Made by a program: the position numbers and the translations under genes | Assembly: GCF_000380335.1 (NCBI RefSeq) | Contig: NC_021149.1 | Span: forward strand, 372,001 to 436,000 | Source of the DNA: Azotobacter vinelandii CA | GTDB lineage: Bacteria > Pseudomonadota > Gammaproteobacteria > Pseudomonadales > Pseudomonadaceae | Length of the DNA: 64,000 nucleotides | Direction of reading: 5' to 3' | Shown here: piece by piece, positions 53,393 through 61,892 of the stretch | Position numbering within the stretch: position 1 is the first letter of the stretch | Layout of the letters: the number at the start of each line of letters is the position of its first letter | Notes under the pieces: model-generated | Seen by the model: the letters and a program-made list of their open reading frames with translations, nothing else | Told to the model about the DNA's origin: nothing | Database searches by the model: none

Positions 53393-55291
53393 TCAGATCC
53401 CCAGCGCCGCGCGTTTTCCGGCGATGTGCGCGATCATCCAGTCGGCGGCGCCCTTGGGCTCCAGCTCCACCCGCACCACGGCGCCGGTCAGTTCCTGCAG
53501 GTCCTCGGTGAGCAGCTTGGTGACCATCGGGCCGCCGAGGATGCGCGGCGCCGGAGCGATGTGGCAGGACACGCCGAGCGCCAGGAAGGAACCGCCGATG
53601 GACACGGCCTTCTCCTGCACCAGCTCCGGCGCCGAGCCCACCGCGGGCAACTGCCCGACCTTGACGCCGAGGCGCTCGGCCAGGGCCACCATCAGGTCGA
53701 CGATGCGCGAATTGTCGACGCAGGCGCCCATGTGCCAGACCGGCGGCAGCGGGCCGTCGAGGCCGGCGGCCTTGCCCAGCACCTCGAGCACCGCCTTGAG
53801 ACCGTCGCCGCAGTAGCGGTAGGTGGCCTCGCTGGTCATCAGGCCGTCCTGGGCGCAGATGTGCGCGGTGCAGCCGGTGGTCAGCACCAGCACGTTCTGG
53901 CGCAGCAGATGCTTGACCATCTCCTCGGTCATGGCGTTGTCGCGGAACTTGATGCTCGAGCAGCCGACCACTCCGACGAAGCCGAAGATGTTGCCGTTGG
54001 CCACGTTGTCGATCACCGGCTTGAGCGGGTCCTCGGCATCCAGCTTGGCGAGCAGGTCGACGATGGCTTCCACCGACAGGCCGGCCACCGCCGTGCTCTT
54101 GTGCCGGGGAATGTCGACCGGCTTGCCGCGCCGGCGGCGGAAGGCGTCGATGGCCTTCTGCACGATCTCGCGGGCGCTCTCGTCGGCGTGGTGCGGCTCG
54201 AAGGGAATGTGGATGGCATCGGGAATCCGCACCATCGCATCGGTGGTGATGAACGCCGTGTCGAAGCACTTGGCGACCTGCGCGAGCTGCGGCCAGATGC
54301 ACTGGATGTCCACCACCATGGCGTCGACCGCGCCGGTGGCGAGGATCAGTTCGGTCTGCGAGTTGTGCGCCGCCAGCTTGACGCCGTGGCGCATGCTCAG
54401 CTCGTTGCCGGTGCAGCACACGCCGACCACGTTGATGCGCTCGGCGCCGGCGGCGATGGCGTCGCCCTCCAGTTTCTCGGCCCATTCGAGGATCTTTTCC
54501 GAGAGCACCGGGTTGTGGCCGTGGGCAGCGACGTTGACGCTGTTCTCTTCGAGCACGCCGACGGCGGCCTCGGTCACCGCGATCTCCGGCACGCCGAACA
54601 GGATGTCCTGCAGGTCGACGCACAGGGTCAGGCCGGTCCAGCCGTCGATCAGGCTCATCTTCAGCACGCGCAGCATCAGTGAGACCGGATCGGCGTCGTT
54701 GCCCATCGAGGTGGCGTGCATCGCCGTCTCGATCTCGTTGTGCGGGTTGGAGTACATCAGCCCCAGGTCGCTCCACAGCGCCTGTTCCTCGGCCGGCGCG
54801 CGCTTGCTGATCCAGTTGTTGGGCAACTCGTCCTGGCGGCCGAAGTCCTCCAGGGCGATGTTCACCAGGTCGCGGCAGATGTCGTTGACCTCGCGCCCCT
54901 CGGTCGGTACGCCGAAGGTCTTGGCCAGGGCCATCACCTTGGATACGCCCTTGATCTGGTAGGGCGCCTTGCCGTTCAGCGCGTCGCGCAGGGTCAGCAG
55001 CACGTGGCGGGCATGGCCGACGTGCGAGGCGGTGCCGCCCACGGTGTCGCGCAGCAGGTTGCGGGCGACCATGGCGTCGGGGGTCAGGCCGCACACGCCG
55101 GTCTTCGGGCCGTTGCCGAAGGGGTCGATGCGGCACGGGCCCATGTAGCAGATGCGGCAGCAGGTGCCCAGTTCGCCGAAGCCGCACTGCGGACTCATGA
55201 CCTCCAGGCGGTCGCGGGCGGTGGCGAAACCTTTGTCCTGGGCGACCTTGAGCAGGGCGCCTTCGATGACGGGAAGCGTGGTGTCGGCCAT
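53393..55291 (-). CDS. cooS: Anaerobic Ni-Fe carbon monoxide dehydrogenase catalytic subunit
   Basis: 632 residues, normal length. CooS oxidises CO with water to CO2 as a cytoplasmic homodimer. The B/D-cluster region CGFGELGTCCRICYMGPCRI is at about residues 36-55. C-cluster ligands can be seen: His in GHNPVLSE, and Cys in GVCCTGNELS, DIQCIWPQ, GVVGCSSIKF, LTTGCTAHIC and HMGACVDNSR. All expected ligands are kept, so activity is likely. It starts one base after the cooF stop. The enzyme is oxygen-sensitive, which is unusual for an aerobic Azotobacter-type host. Confidence 0.96.
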   Translation of the reverse strand: MADTTLPVIEGALLKVAQDKGFATARDRLEVMSPQCGFGELGTCCRICYMGPCRIDPFGNGPKTGVCGLTPDAMVARNLLRDTVGGTASHVGHARHVLLTLRDALNGKAPYQIKGVSKVMALAKTFGVPTEGREVNDICRDLVNIALEDFGRQDELPNNWISKRAPAEEQALWSDLGLMYSNPHNEIETAMHATSMGNDADPVSLMLRVLKMSLIDGWTGLTLCVDLQDILFGVPEIAVTEAAVGVLEENSVNVAAHGHNPVLSEKILEWAEKLEGDAIAAGAERINVVGVCCTGNELSMRHGVKLAAHNSQTELILATGAVDAMVVDIQCIWPQLAQVAKCFDTAFITTDAMVRIPDAIHIPFEPHHADESAREIVQKAIDAFRRRRGKPVDIPRHKSTAVAGLSVEAIVDLLAKLDAEDPLKPVIDNVANGNIFGFVGVVGCSSIKFRDNAMTEEMVKHLLRQNVLVLTTGCTAHICAQDGLMTSEATYRYCGDGLKAVLEVLGKAAGLDGPLPPVWHMGACVDNSRIVDLMVALAERLGVKVGQLPAVGSAPELVQEKAVSIGGSFLALGVSCHIAPAPRILGGPMVTKLLTEDLQELTGAVVRVELEPKGAADWMIAHIAGKRAALGI

Positions 55292-55292
55292 A

Positions 55293-55850
55293 TCAGTGGG
55301 TTCTCTTCAGGGATCGCAGGATATCCATGCCGTTGGGTTCGTCCGCCTGGCCGCCGCAGATGGCCGCCCTGGCCGTCGCCTGGCGGCGTTCCGCGGCGAA
55401 TTCTTCCGGCGTGAGATAGAGGAGGGTGCCGGTCGGGCAGGCCGCCACGCAGGCCGGCGCCTCGCCCTTGGCCGTGCGCTCGGGGCAGCGGTCGCATTTC
55501 AGCGCCTTCTTGCCGACCGGATCGGCGCTCACCCCGCCGAAGGGGCAGACGACCACGCACATCCAGCAACCGATGCACTTGTCGGCATCGGAAAACACCG
55601 CGTCACAGCCGTCGCGCTGCATCGCCCCGGTCGGGCAGGCGGTGACGCAGGCGGCATCGCTGCAATGCTGGCAGCGCGACGGGTAGCTGTAGGCGCCGAC
55701 GCCTTCCACGTTGATCCGCCGCTGCGGCGGCGGCGTCTCGAGGATGGCGCCGGCCAGGGTTTTCGACCGGGAGTGTTCGACCGCGCAGGCGATTTCGCAC
55801 GATTTGCAGGCGACGCACTTCTCGGCCACGGTGAAGATGGTCTTGGACAT
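55293..55850 (-). CDS. cooF: CooF ferredoxin-like electron carrier of CODH
   Basis: 185 residues with four [4Fe-4S] motifs: CVACKSCEIACAVEHS (residues 12-27), CQHCSDAACVTACPTG, CIGCWMCVVVCPFGG, and CDRCPERTAKGEAPACVAAC. CooF takes electrons from CooS and hands them to a redox partner. ATG 55850 is preferred since AGGAG lies eight bases upstream; the ATG two codons earlier would leave only two. First gene of the operon, followed after one base by cooS, and preceded by a CooA-like site. Confidence 0.93.
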   Translation of the reverse strand: MSKTIFTVAEKCVACKSCEIACAVEHSRSKTLAGAILETPPPQRRINVEGVGAYSYPSRCQHCSDAACVTACPTGAMQRDGCDAVFSDADKCIGCWMCVVVCPFGGVSADPVGKKALKCDRCPERTAKGEAPACVAACPTGTLLYLTPEEFAAERRQATARAAICGGQADEPNGMDILRSLKRTH

Positions 55851-55975
55851 CGGCATCACTCCTGTGCCACGGGGGGCGCCGGTCTTTCCCTGGCCTGGCG
55901 GGTCCGGCAGTGACAGTGGATTATCAACGTAAGGCTCCTCTCGGGTCGGCGGCTCGGCCGCGGACGAGGCAATTC

Positions 55976-56025
55976 CGGAAGGACGATAGCGAAGCGGCCC
56001 GCGCCTGTCTGTCGGCTGGCCGACA
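55976..56025 (-). promoter_or_regulatory. CooA-type CO-responsive promoter upstream of cooF
   Basis: TGTCG-GCTGGC-CGACA (56010-56025) is a perfect palindrome equal to the CooA consensus TGTCG-N6-CGACA. On the minus strand a -10-like TATCGT lies at 55988-55983, putting the start near 55976, 41-42 bp from the palindrome centre, the class II position used by CooA and CRP. The regulator is not in the window. Confidence 0.65.
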
Positions 56026-56090
56026 CTGGCCCGGAGTCGGGGATGAACGGGGGAGAGAGCGGCCCGCTCCGGGTGGGGAGCCCGAAAGCA

Positions 56091-56125
56091 CGAAGGCCCC
56101 CGTACGCCATGTACAGGGGCCTTCG
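56091..56125 (-). terminator. Terminator of the tRNA-Phe pair
   Basis: Read leftwards, CGAAGGCCCC, a 15-nt loop and GGGGCCTTCG form a 10-bp stem followed by TGCTTTC, just after the second tRNA-Phe. Confidence 0.6.
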
Positions 56126-56132
56126 TTGAATA

Positions 56133-56208
56133 TGGTGCCCAGGGACGGAATCGAACCGCCGACACGGGGATTTTCAATCCCCTGCTCTACCAACTGAGCT
56201 ACCTGGGC
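56133..56208 (-). tRNA. tRNA-Phe (anticodon GAA), copy 2 in reading direction
   Basis: 76 nt with encoded CCA; acceptor GCCCAGG, anticodon loop in GGGGATT-GAA-AATCCCC, T arm GGTTCGATTCC. Identical in sequence to the copy 41 bp upstream. Confidence 0.96.
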
Positions 56209-56249
56209 GAATGGGCGTTGCGACTGTGGGAGTACCACTTGGCGGGAAG

Positions 56250-56325
56250 TGGTGCCCAGGGACGGAATCGAACCGCCGACACGGGGATTTTCAATCCCCT
56301 GCTCTACCAACTGAGCTACCTGGGC
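56250..56325 (-). tRNA. tRNA-Phe (anticodon GAA), copy 1 in reading direction
   Basis: 76 nt with encoded CCA, identical to its neighbour; a tandem duplication. It follows the asmA-mutY-yggX genes on the same strand. Confidence 0.96.
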
Positions 56326-56432
56326 AACAACGGCCGGCATTAAACCTTCTTGACGCCGGAGCGTCAACTGTGGCCGGCGAAAAAATTAGCTTTTTTAAGC
56401 GGTTAGCGCGGCTCCGCGAGCGGCTCGGGGCT

Positions 56433-56705
56433 TCACTCCTTCGGCTGCACGTAGCCCTCGGCCTGGGCGTATTCCTCGCCGGAGAGGAACTTCTCCATTT
56501 CCGCCTGCAGGAACTTGCGGTCCTCGGCGTTCATCATGTTCAGCCGGCGCTCGTTGATCAGCATGGTCTGGTGCTTCTGCCATTCGTCCCAGGCCTGCCT
56601 GGAAACGTTGTTGTAGATGTCCTCGCCCTTGGGGCCCGGATAGGGCGGGCGGTCGAGGCCGGGCAGTTCCTCTTTGTACTTGCGGCAATGCACGGTGCGG
56701 GTCAT
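56433..56705 (-). CDS. yggX: Fe(2+)-trafficking/oxidative damage protection protein
   Basis: 90 residues, standard length. [20 protein letters not shown] at the start carries the conserved Cys, and the helical [20 protein letters not shown] and [17 protein letters not shown] segments match the family. YggX protects Fe-S proteins from oxidation and helps iron supply. Its ATG overlaps the mutY stop as ATGA; MutY itself has an Fe-S cluster, and the pairing is conserved in gammaproteobacteria. Confidence 0.95.
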   Translation of the reverse strand: MTRTVHCRKYKEELPGLDRPPYPGPKGEDIYNNVSRQAWDEWQKHQTMLINERRLNMMNAEDRKFLQAEMEKFLSGEEYAQAEGYVQPKE

Positions 56706-57790
56706 GGGCTTCTCCTCGAAATCGGCCGGTCCGCCGGGGGCTGCAGTTCGCCCTGGGCGCGTTTGAGCAGCTTCTTCACCGGGGCGGCGAGGCCCAGGCG
56801 CGGCGGCGCGGCGAGGTTATACCAGAGCCAGTCGGCCTCGGCCACGGCGGGGCCGGCGCTTTCCACCGTGACCAGCCAGGGTTCGATGGCCAACTGGAAA
56901 TGGCTGAAGGTGTGGGTCAGGCCCGGCAGCGCGCGGCGCTCGCCGAGACGCAGGGCATGGCGGGCGGCGAGGGTTTCGAGGGCGGCCAGGTCGTCCAGTT
57001 CCGGCAGGCTCCAGAGCCCGCCCCAGAGCCCGCTGGACGGGCGCCGGTAGAGCAGGATGGCGCCGTCGCGGCTGGCCAGCAGCGGCATCAGGGTGCGCTT
57101 GCGCGGCAGTTCCCGGCGCGGCCTGGGCGTCGGGTAGTCGGTCTCGCGGCCGAGCAGGTGGGCACGGCAGCCGCTCGCCAGCGGGCAGAGCAGGCAGCTC
57201 GGGCGCGTACGGGTGCAGAGGGTGGCGCCGAGGTCCATCATCGCCTGGGTGTAGTGGTTGACCCGTGCCTCGGGGGTGAAGCGTTCGGCGGCTTCCCACA
57301 GGCGCTTCGCCGCCCTGGGCTCGCCGGGATGGCCGTCCTCGGCCAGGTAGCGGGCCAGCACGCGCTTGACGTTGCCGTCGAGGATCGGCGCGCGCAGCCC
57401 CATGCCGATGCTGGCGATGGCGCCGGCGGTGGAGCGGCCGATTCCGGGCAGTTCGGCGAGGGCCTCCACCGAGCGGGGGAATTCGCCGGCATGCTCGGCG
57501 ACCAGGATCTTCGCGGTCTTGTGCAGGTTGCGCGCGCGGCTGTAGTAGCCGAGTCCGGTCCACAGGTGCAGCACCTCGTCCTCGGGTGCCGCGGCCAGGG
57601 TCTGCACCGTCGGCAGGGCGGCCATGAAACGCTCGTAGTAACCGAGCACGGTGGCGACCTGGGTCTGCTGCAGCATGATTTCCGAGACCCATACCCGGTA
57701 GGGGGTGATGTCCCGCTGCCAGGGCAGGTCCTTGCGGCCGTGGTCGTCGTACCAGGCGAGCACGGCGCTGCCGAATTGCTCGGGAGTCAT
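56702..57790 (-). CDS. mutY: A/G-specific adenine DNA glycosylase
   Basis: 362 residues from ATG 57790. MutY removes adenine mispaired with 8-oxoguanine. The catalytic Glu is in [17 protein letters not shown] (about residue 37), the helix-hairpin-helix in [17 protein letters not shown], the catalytic Asp in [13 protein letters not shown], and the [4Fe-4S] loop is C-x6-C-x2-C-x5-C ([17 protein letters not shown]). A C-terminal NUDIX-like domain senses oxoG. It overlaps asmA upstream and yggX downstream by four bases each. Confidence 0.96.
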   Translation of the reverse strand: MTPEQFGSAVLAWYDDHGRKDLPWQRDITPYRVWVSEIMLQQTQVATVLGYYERFMAALPTVQTLAAAPEDEVLHLWTGLGYYSRARNLHKTAKILVAEHAGEFPRSVEALAELPGIGRSTAGAIASIGMGLRAPILDGNVKRVLARYLAEDGHPGEPRAAKRLWEAAERFTPEARVNHYTQAMMDLGATLCTRTRPSCLLCPLASGCRAHLLGRETDYPTPRPRRELPRKRTLMPLLASRDGAILLYRRPSSGLWGGLWSLPELDDLAALETLAARHALRLGERRALPGLTHTFSHFQLAIEPWLVTVESAGPAVAEADWLWYNLAAPPRLGLAAPVKKLLKRAQGELQPPADRPISRRSP

Positions 57791-60033
57791 CGGTTGAACA
57801 GCCCCTTCAGCGCATCCTTGAGTTCCGGGCTGACCTTGTCGCCGAGTTTTTCTTCGAGCTTCTCGTTGAGCTTCTCGCCGGCCAGCTTGGCGGCGATCTG
57901 GCGCAGGCCGTCGCGGTCCAGGCGGCAGGCCTTGGCGCCCAGTTCCAGCGGGCCGCGGCAGCGGACCGGCCATTCCAGGCCGACATAGCGCTCGTTGACC
58001 TGGCAGGCGGCATCGGGCATGGCGCGCCTGTCGCCTTCAATGATCACGCCGATGCGGTAGTTCATGCCGAGCACGCGCAGGTCCAGGTCGCCGTTGCCGT
58101 TGACCGTCAGGCCGGGAATGCGCGCCTTGAGGTCGGGGTTGCTGGCGACGCCGTTGGTGAAGCGCAGGTTGCCCTTGAGTTCCTCGAAGGGCGTGTCCTT
58201 GGCCTTGGGCGGATTGTTCAGGCCCTTGCGGTTGAGGGTGGCGATGGCCAGGCAGAGCTGCTGTTCGAGGTTGGCTTCGGGCAGCACGCCTTTGTGGAGG
58301 GCGAAGCTGGCCGTGCCGTTGAGTCCTTCGATCCAGGCCTTCTGGCTGTTACCGCGGGTTTCCAGGTCGGCGTTCAGATCGAGCTGGCCCTTGATGGGAG
58401 GCGTTTCCTTGCCTTCCGTCCGGATGAATTTCTCCACCGGAATCCGGCTGAGGCGCTGCTGCAGGCTCAGCAGGGGCGTGGACGGACGGGCGTCAAGGCG
58501 GGCCTGCGTCTCGAAGCCGCCGCCGAAGAGTTCGCCGCGCAGGCTCTGCAGGGTCAGCAGGCCGTCCTTGGCGCTGGCCTGCAGGTGGGCGTTGCCGACC
58601 GGCAGGCGCTCGATGGTCAACTGGCCGATGTCGAGGCTGGCCTGCAGGTCCAGTTTGCGCAGGGTGTCGACCGGCAGCACGGGGTCTTCGCTCCAAGCCT
58701 GCTGGGTGGGGGCATCGGGCAGCGGGGTGTCGCTGTTCTGGATGGCGCTGGCCACGGCGCCCTTGACTTCGGCCTGGCGCGCGGCGCCGGCGGCCTCTCG
58801 CTTCTCGCTCTTCGGCGCCAGGTAGCGGTCGAGGTCCAGCTTGTCGCCCTTGAGCTGTACGCGCAGGGCCTGGCGGGCGAGGTCGGCGACGGCGATGCGG
58901 CCGGTGAACTGGCTGTCGTCCAGCTTCAGGTCGAGCTTGTCGAAGGCCACGGCGCTCGGCGAGCCACCCAACTGGGTGGTCAGTTCGAGGCGGGTCAGGC
59001 TGGCGGGATCGGCCGTCGCCGGCAGCTCCTGGCCGAGGCCGGCGAGGAATTCGCGCGGGTTGAACTGGGCGATGGACAGGCCGCCGCTCAGTTGCGGGAT
59101 CTTGTCCAGCTCGCGCACCTTCAGTTCACCGATGGCGCGCAACTGGTTGGCGCTGAGCTTCAGGCCGTTCCATTCGGCCACCTGGGCGGCCAGGTCGGCG
59201 AGCAACTCGCCCTGGGCGGCGAAGTTCAGGCTCTTGCCCTTGAGCGGTTCGCCCGAGGCTTCGCCGGACAGCCGGGCGTTGCCCAACTGGAAGCGCTGGA
59301 GCGCGGAGTCGAAGCGCAGCACGCCCTCGAGATCGGTGCGCGCGCGCATGACCGGCTGGTTGCTGCCGAAGAAGGCGGTCAGCTTGAGGGGGATGTCGCT
59401 GTCCGGGCGTATCGCGCCGCTGTTGAGCTGGATGCTCTCGGCACTGAATTTCTGGCCGCTGCGCTCGTCCAGGTAGTCCACCCGGGCGTTGTTCAGCGCC
59501 AGGCTGTCGATGTCCAGGCGCAGCGCCCGGGCGCTGCCCGCATCGGCCGCATCGGCCGCGGCGGGCGCTTCGGCCGGTGCCGTGTCTGTCCCGGCGGTGG
59601 CCTCCGGCTCCGGCTGCCCGGCCGTCCGTGCCGGACGGCCGATGTCCTCCCAGTTGCCGCGGCCCTGCTTGTCGCGGCGCAGGTGCAGTTCGAGGCCGTC
59701 GACGCGGATGTCGCTCATCTGGATCTCCCGGCGCAGCAGCGGCAGCACTCGTACCGACAGGCCGATCATGTCCAGGTCGGCGAACGGCTGGTCGGGGGTG
59801 CGGGCGCTGGCCACGCTGGTCTGCTGCAACTGCAGGCCCAGCCAGGGGAAGAGACTCCAGCCGATGTCGCCGTTCAGGGTCAGTTCCAGATTGGCCTTGT
59901 CGCGGGCGAGCTGGCGGATTTCGTCCTTGTAGTCGTTGGGATCGAACAACTGAGTAAGGGCGAAGCCGAGGGCGACTACGACCAGCAGCAGCCCGAGGAC
60001 GAGCAGGCCAAGGATTTTGCCGAGCGTTTTCAT
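57787..60033 (-). CDS. AsmA-family inner-membrane/periplasmic protein
   Basis: 748 residues from ATG 60033; the frame extends upstream without sense. One N-terminal membrane helix (GKILGLLVLGLLLVVVALGF) is followed by a long beta-rich periplasmic part with the AsmA motifs LTLNGDIGWSLFPWLGLQLQ and the C-terminal GNGDLDLRVLGMNYRIGVII. A low-complexity Ala/Glu linker occurs near 150-170. AsmA proteins belong to the VPS13-like lipid-transfer superfamily linked to outer-membrane assembly. It overlaps mutY by four bases. Confidence 0.9.
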   Translation of the reverse strand: MKTLGKILGLLVLGLLLVVVALGFALTQLFDPNDYKDEIRQLARDKANLELTLNGDIGWSLFPWLGLQLQQTSVASARTPDQPFADLDMIGLSVRVLPLLRREIQMSDIRVDGLELHLRRDKQGRGNWEDIGRPARTAGQPEPEATAGTDTAPAEAPAAADAADAGSARALRLDIDSLALNNARVDYLDERSGQKFSAESIQLNSGAIRPDSDIPLKLTAFFGSNQPVMRARTDLEGVLRFDSALQRFQLGNARLSGEASGEPLKGKSLNFAAQGELLADLAAQVAEWNGLKLSANQLRAIGELKVRELDKIPQLSGGLSIAQFNPREFLAGLGQELPATADPASLTRLELTTQLGGSPSAVAFDKLDLKLDDSQFTGRIAVADLARQALRVQLKGDKLDLDRYLAPKSEKREAAGAARQAEVKGAVASAIQNSDTPLPDAPTQQAWSEDPVLPVDTLRKLDLQASLDIGQLTIERLPVGNAHLQASAKDGLLTLQSLRGELFGGGFETQARLDARPSTPLLSLQQRLSRIPVEKFIRTEGKETPPIKGQLDLNADLETRGNSQKAWIEGLNGTASFALHKGVLPEANLEQQLCLAIATLNRKGLNNPPKAKDTPFEELKGNLRFTNGVASNPDLKARIPGLTVNGNGDLDLRVLGMNYRIGVIIEGDRRAMPDAACQVNERYVGLEWPVRCRGPLELGAKACRLDRDGLRQIAAKLAGEKLNEKLEEKLGDKVSPELKDALKGLFNR

Positions 60034-60141
60034 GGGCGGAGTCCTTGTGGGTGGTTCGCGATGGAGTTGGCCGCCGAGTATAACGGCCCATCGTGCCGGC
60101 ACGAGCCATGCGCGCCCGGCGGCCGGGCGCCGGCGGCAAGC

Positions 60142-60540
60142 TCAGATGGGGTCCAGCGGCAATTGGCTGCGGGCGGCCAGGGCCTGGCTTTCCAACTGGT
60201 CGACGGGGCCGGCCAGGCGCAGGGGCTTGCCGGCCGCTTCGGCGAGGCGCCTGGCCTCGTCGAGCAGGCGGCGGGCGACACCACGGCCGCGGGTGATCCG
60301 CCGCACGCAGAGGTGCGACAGCCGCCAGCAATCATCGTTCCTTTCCAGCAGGGCGGCGCCGAGCAGACGGTCGTTGAAGCGGCCGGCGATCAGCGTGCCG
60401 CGTTCGAGCCCGGCGGCGATCAGGCGTTCGGCATCGGCATGCGGGGCCAGCAGCCAGCCGGGAGCGTCGGCGTAGATCTTCGCCAGATCGAGGCGGTCCT
60501 GGGGGCTGGCGGCGGTGAGCGTTTCGACGTGGACGGGCAT
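60142..60540 (-). CDS. GNAT-family acetyltransferase
   Basis: 132 residues. The acetyl-CoA motif A is in LSHLCVRRITRGRGVARRLL (R-x-x-G-x-G/A), preceded by strand LLGAALLERNDDCWRLS. The N-terminus MPVHVETLTAASPQDRLDLA and GWLLAPHADAERLIAAG form the variable acceptor side. It looks like the AcT/PanM-type short GNAT group, but the acceptor is unknown. It sits between asmA and an IS5 remnant. Confidence 0.85.
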   Translation of the reverse strand: MPVHVETLTAASPQDRLDLAKIYADAPGWLLAPHADAERLIAAGLERGTLIAGRFNDRLLGAALLERNDDCWRLSHLCVRRITRGRGVARRLLDEARRLAEAAGKPLRLAGPVDQLESQALAARSQLPLDPI

Positions 60541-60544
60541 GGTT

Positions 60545-60790
60545 TTCGAAGGCCTTGTCGTTTGCTGGATCGCTCAAGACGAACCAGTTCTGCAATGGAT
60601 GGATGCGCAGCATGGTTTCCGGCGGATAGGGCGGCCGACCATCGCCGGTCCCGGGTAGAACGGCTCGATCAACGCCAGCAAGCCCGGCCATGGTACCACC
60701 TGTTCCTTCTCGGCGAGGAAACGCCCGCGCCGGCCCCGCCTGCGTTTGGCGTACTCGACATCGGACGCTATCTTCGGCTGATATCCGCGA
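60545..60790 (-). pseudogene. IS5-family transposase N-terminal remnant
   Basis: One frame reads KIASDVEYAKRRRGRRGRFL, then EKEQVVPWPGLLALIEPFYP; a shift leads to PPYPPETMLRIHPLQNWFVL, SDPA. These are the N-terminal landmarks of IS5-family transposases. The catalytic domain is missing because the sequence runs into the GNAT 5' region. It is a frameshifted stub, not a mobile copy. Confidence 0.8.
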
Positions 60791-60993
60791 TATTCGCGCC
60801 GGTGTCTGCGCGAAAACGGCTTTATCGGGCTGGTAATCGACTCGACGTCAATCCGGGTAGGCAGCGCCGCCAGCGATGTTGGAAAAGGGGGGCGCAAGGG
60901 CCGCAGCGCCAATGTCCCGGCCGAAGCCTCGCCCTGCCTTTATAAAAGAAATGAAAGCCTTGATAGCTCACGCTCAACACGGATGAGCTTAAA

Positions 60994-61022
60994 GGGCAGT
61001 GTTAGCTTTGCTCACACTGCCC
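60994..61022 (-). terminator. Terminator after the RraA-like gene
   Basis: A 9-bp stem (GGGCAGTGT / ACACTGCCC) with an 11-nt loop is followed on the minus strand by TTTAAG; it lies 82 bp after the RraA-like stop. Confidence 0.6.
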
Positions 61023-61103
61023 TCGTATCAAGTGATATTGCTGTTAGTTATTTTATTGAGTGCCTTTTAGATAAAGACTGAATCCAAACAAGGCACAAAA
61101 GAT

Positions 61104-61892
61104 TTATTGGTAGTAGTCATCAATAATCTGCACGGATTTTTCTTGCAGATTACGGTCAATCCAAGAGTGATCCTGTTCACCTTTAACAATCTTACTGATG
61201 GCACTGGCTTCGGCGTCGTTTTTCTTTTTCGATTGTTCGGCTACTTGTTTGGCGGTGGCGGGCTCAATAACAACAATGCCATCATCATCACCAATTAAAA
61301 TATCTCCGGGTCTGACAACGATACCGCCAATATTGACTGGAGTATTAATTTCACCGGGGCCATCTTTATAGGGGCCGGCAGGAGTTACACCGGCAGCATA
61401 AACCGGAATATCCGTTTGTTCGGCTAGATATTCATAATCGCGGACAGCCCCATCTACAATAATGCCCCCCAGTTTGCGCTGAATAGCGGTGCGCACCATC
61501 TGCTCGCCAATAATGGCGTTGTTTAAATCACCCCGGGCATCAATCACAATAATGTCGCCGGGTTGGGCCATTTGTATGGCTTTATGGGCCATGAGGTTAT
61601 CGTCCGGCCGGGTTTTTACCGTGAAAGCCACACCCAGTAGGTTGTTTTCACTGACTTTTTTGATGCGGGCATCCACAACCCTGGTGCGACTGACCATATC
61701 AGAAATATTGGACACAGGCAGATCGCGGAAACTTTCGACCAGCTCTTGGCTGGGGCGGTTGACCTTGGTAAAAATTCTAAAGCCTACTTTGGCCTCCACA
61801 TTAGGGGTATTGGTATCTGCTGCTATTAAAGGAGCAGAAGAGCAAAGTAATAGGGCGCCACAGAGAGCAGTCTTAACCATCATTTTATTCAT
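61104..61892 (-). CDS. RraA-like protein with a signal peptide (exported)
   Basis: 262 residues. After a signal peptide (KTALCGALLLCSSAPLIAAD), residues 50-230 form the RraA/HMG-aldolase-like fold: VSNISDMVSRTRVVDARIK, VKTRPDDNLMAHKAIQMAQP, IGEQMVRTAIQRKLGGIIVD, GAVRDYEYLAEQTDIPVYAA. The GEQM and GAVRD elements resemble those of 4-hydroxy-4-methyl-2-oxoglutarate aldolases, so enzyme activity is possible. RraA and these aldolases are normally cytoplasmic, making the signal peptide unusual. The gene is markedly AT-rich, lies beside an IS5 remnant and has its own terminator, so it was probably acquired. Confidence 0.8.
   Translation of the reverse strand: MNKMMVKTALCGALLLCSSAPLIAADTNTPNVEAKVGFRIFTKVNRPSQELVESFRDLPVSNISDMVSRTRVVDARIKKVSENNLLGVAFTVKTRPDDNLMAHKAIQMAQPGDIIVIDARGDLNNAIIGEQMVRTAIQRKLGGIIVDGAVRDYEYLAEQTDIPVYAAGVTPAGPYKDGPGEINTPVNIGGIVVRPGDILIGDDDGIVVIEPATAKQVAEQSKKKNDAEASAISKIVKGEQDHSWIDRNLQEKSVQIIDDYYQ

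Noticed and set aside
53379..55187. A 602-codon minus-strand frame within cooS
   Set aside because: Another frame of cooS, rich in Arg and Gly; cooS itself has all family motifs.
55851..56130. FNR/Anr box (TTGAT-N4-ATCAA) for anaerobic control of coo genes
   Set aside because: Only a TTGAT half-site was found near 55923; no full box.
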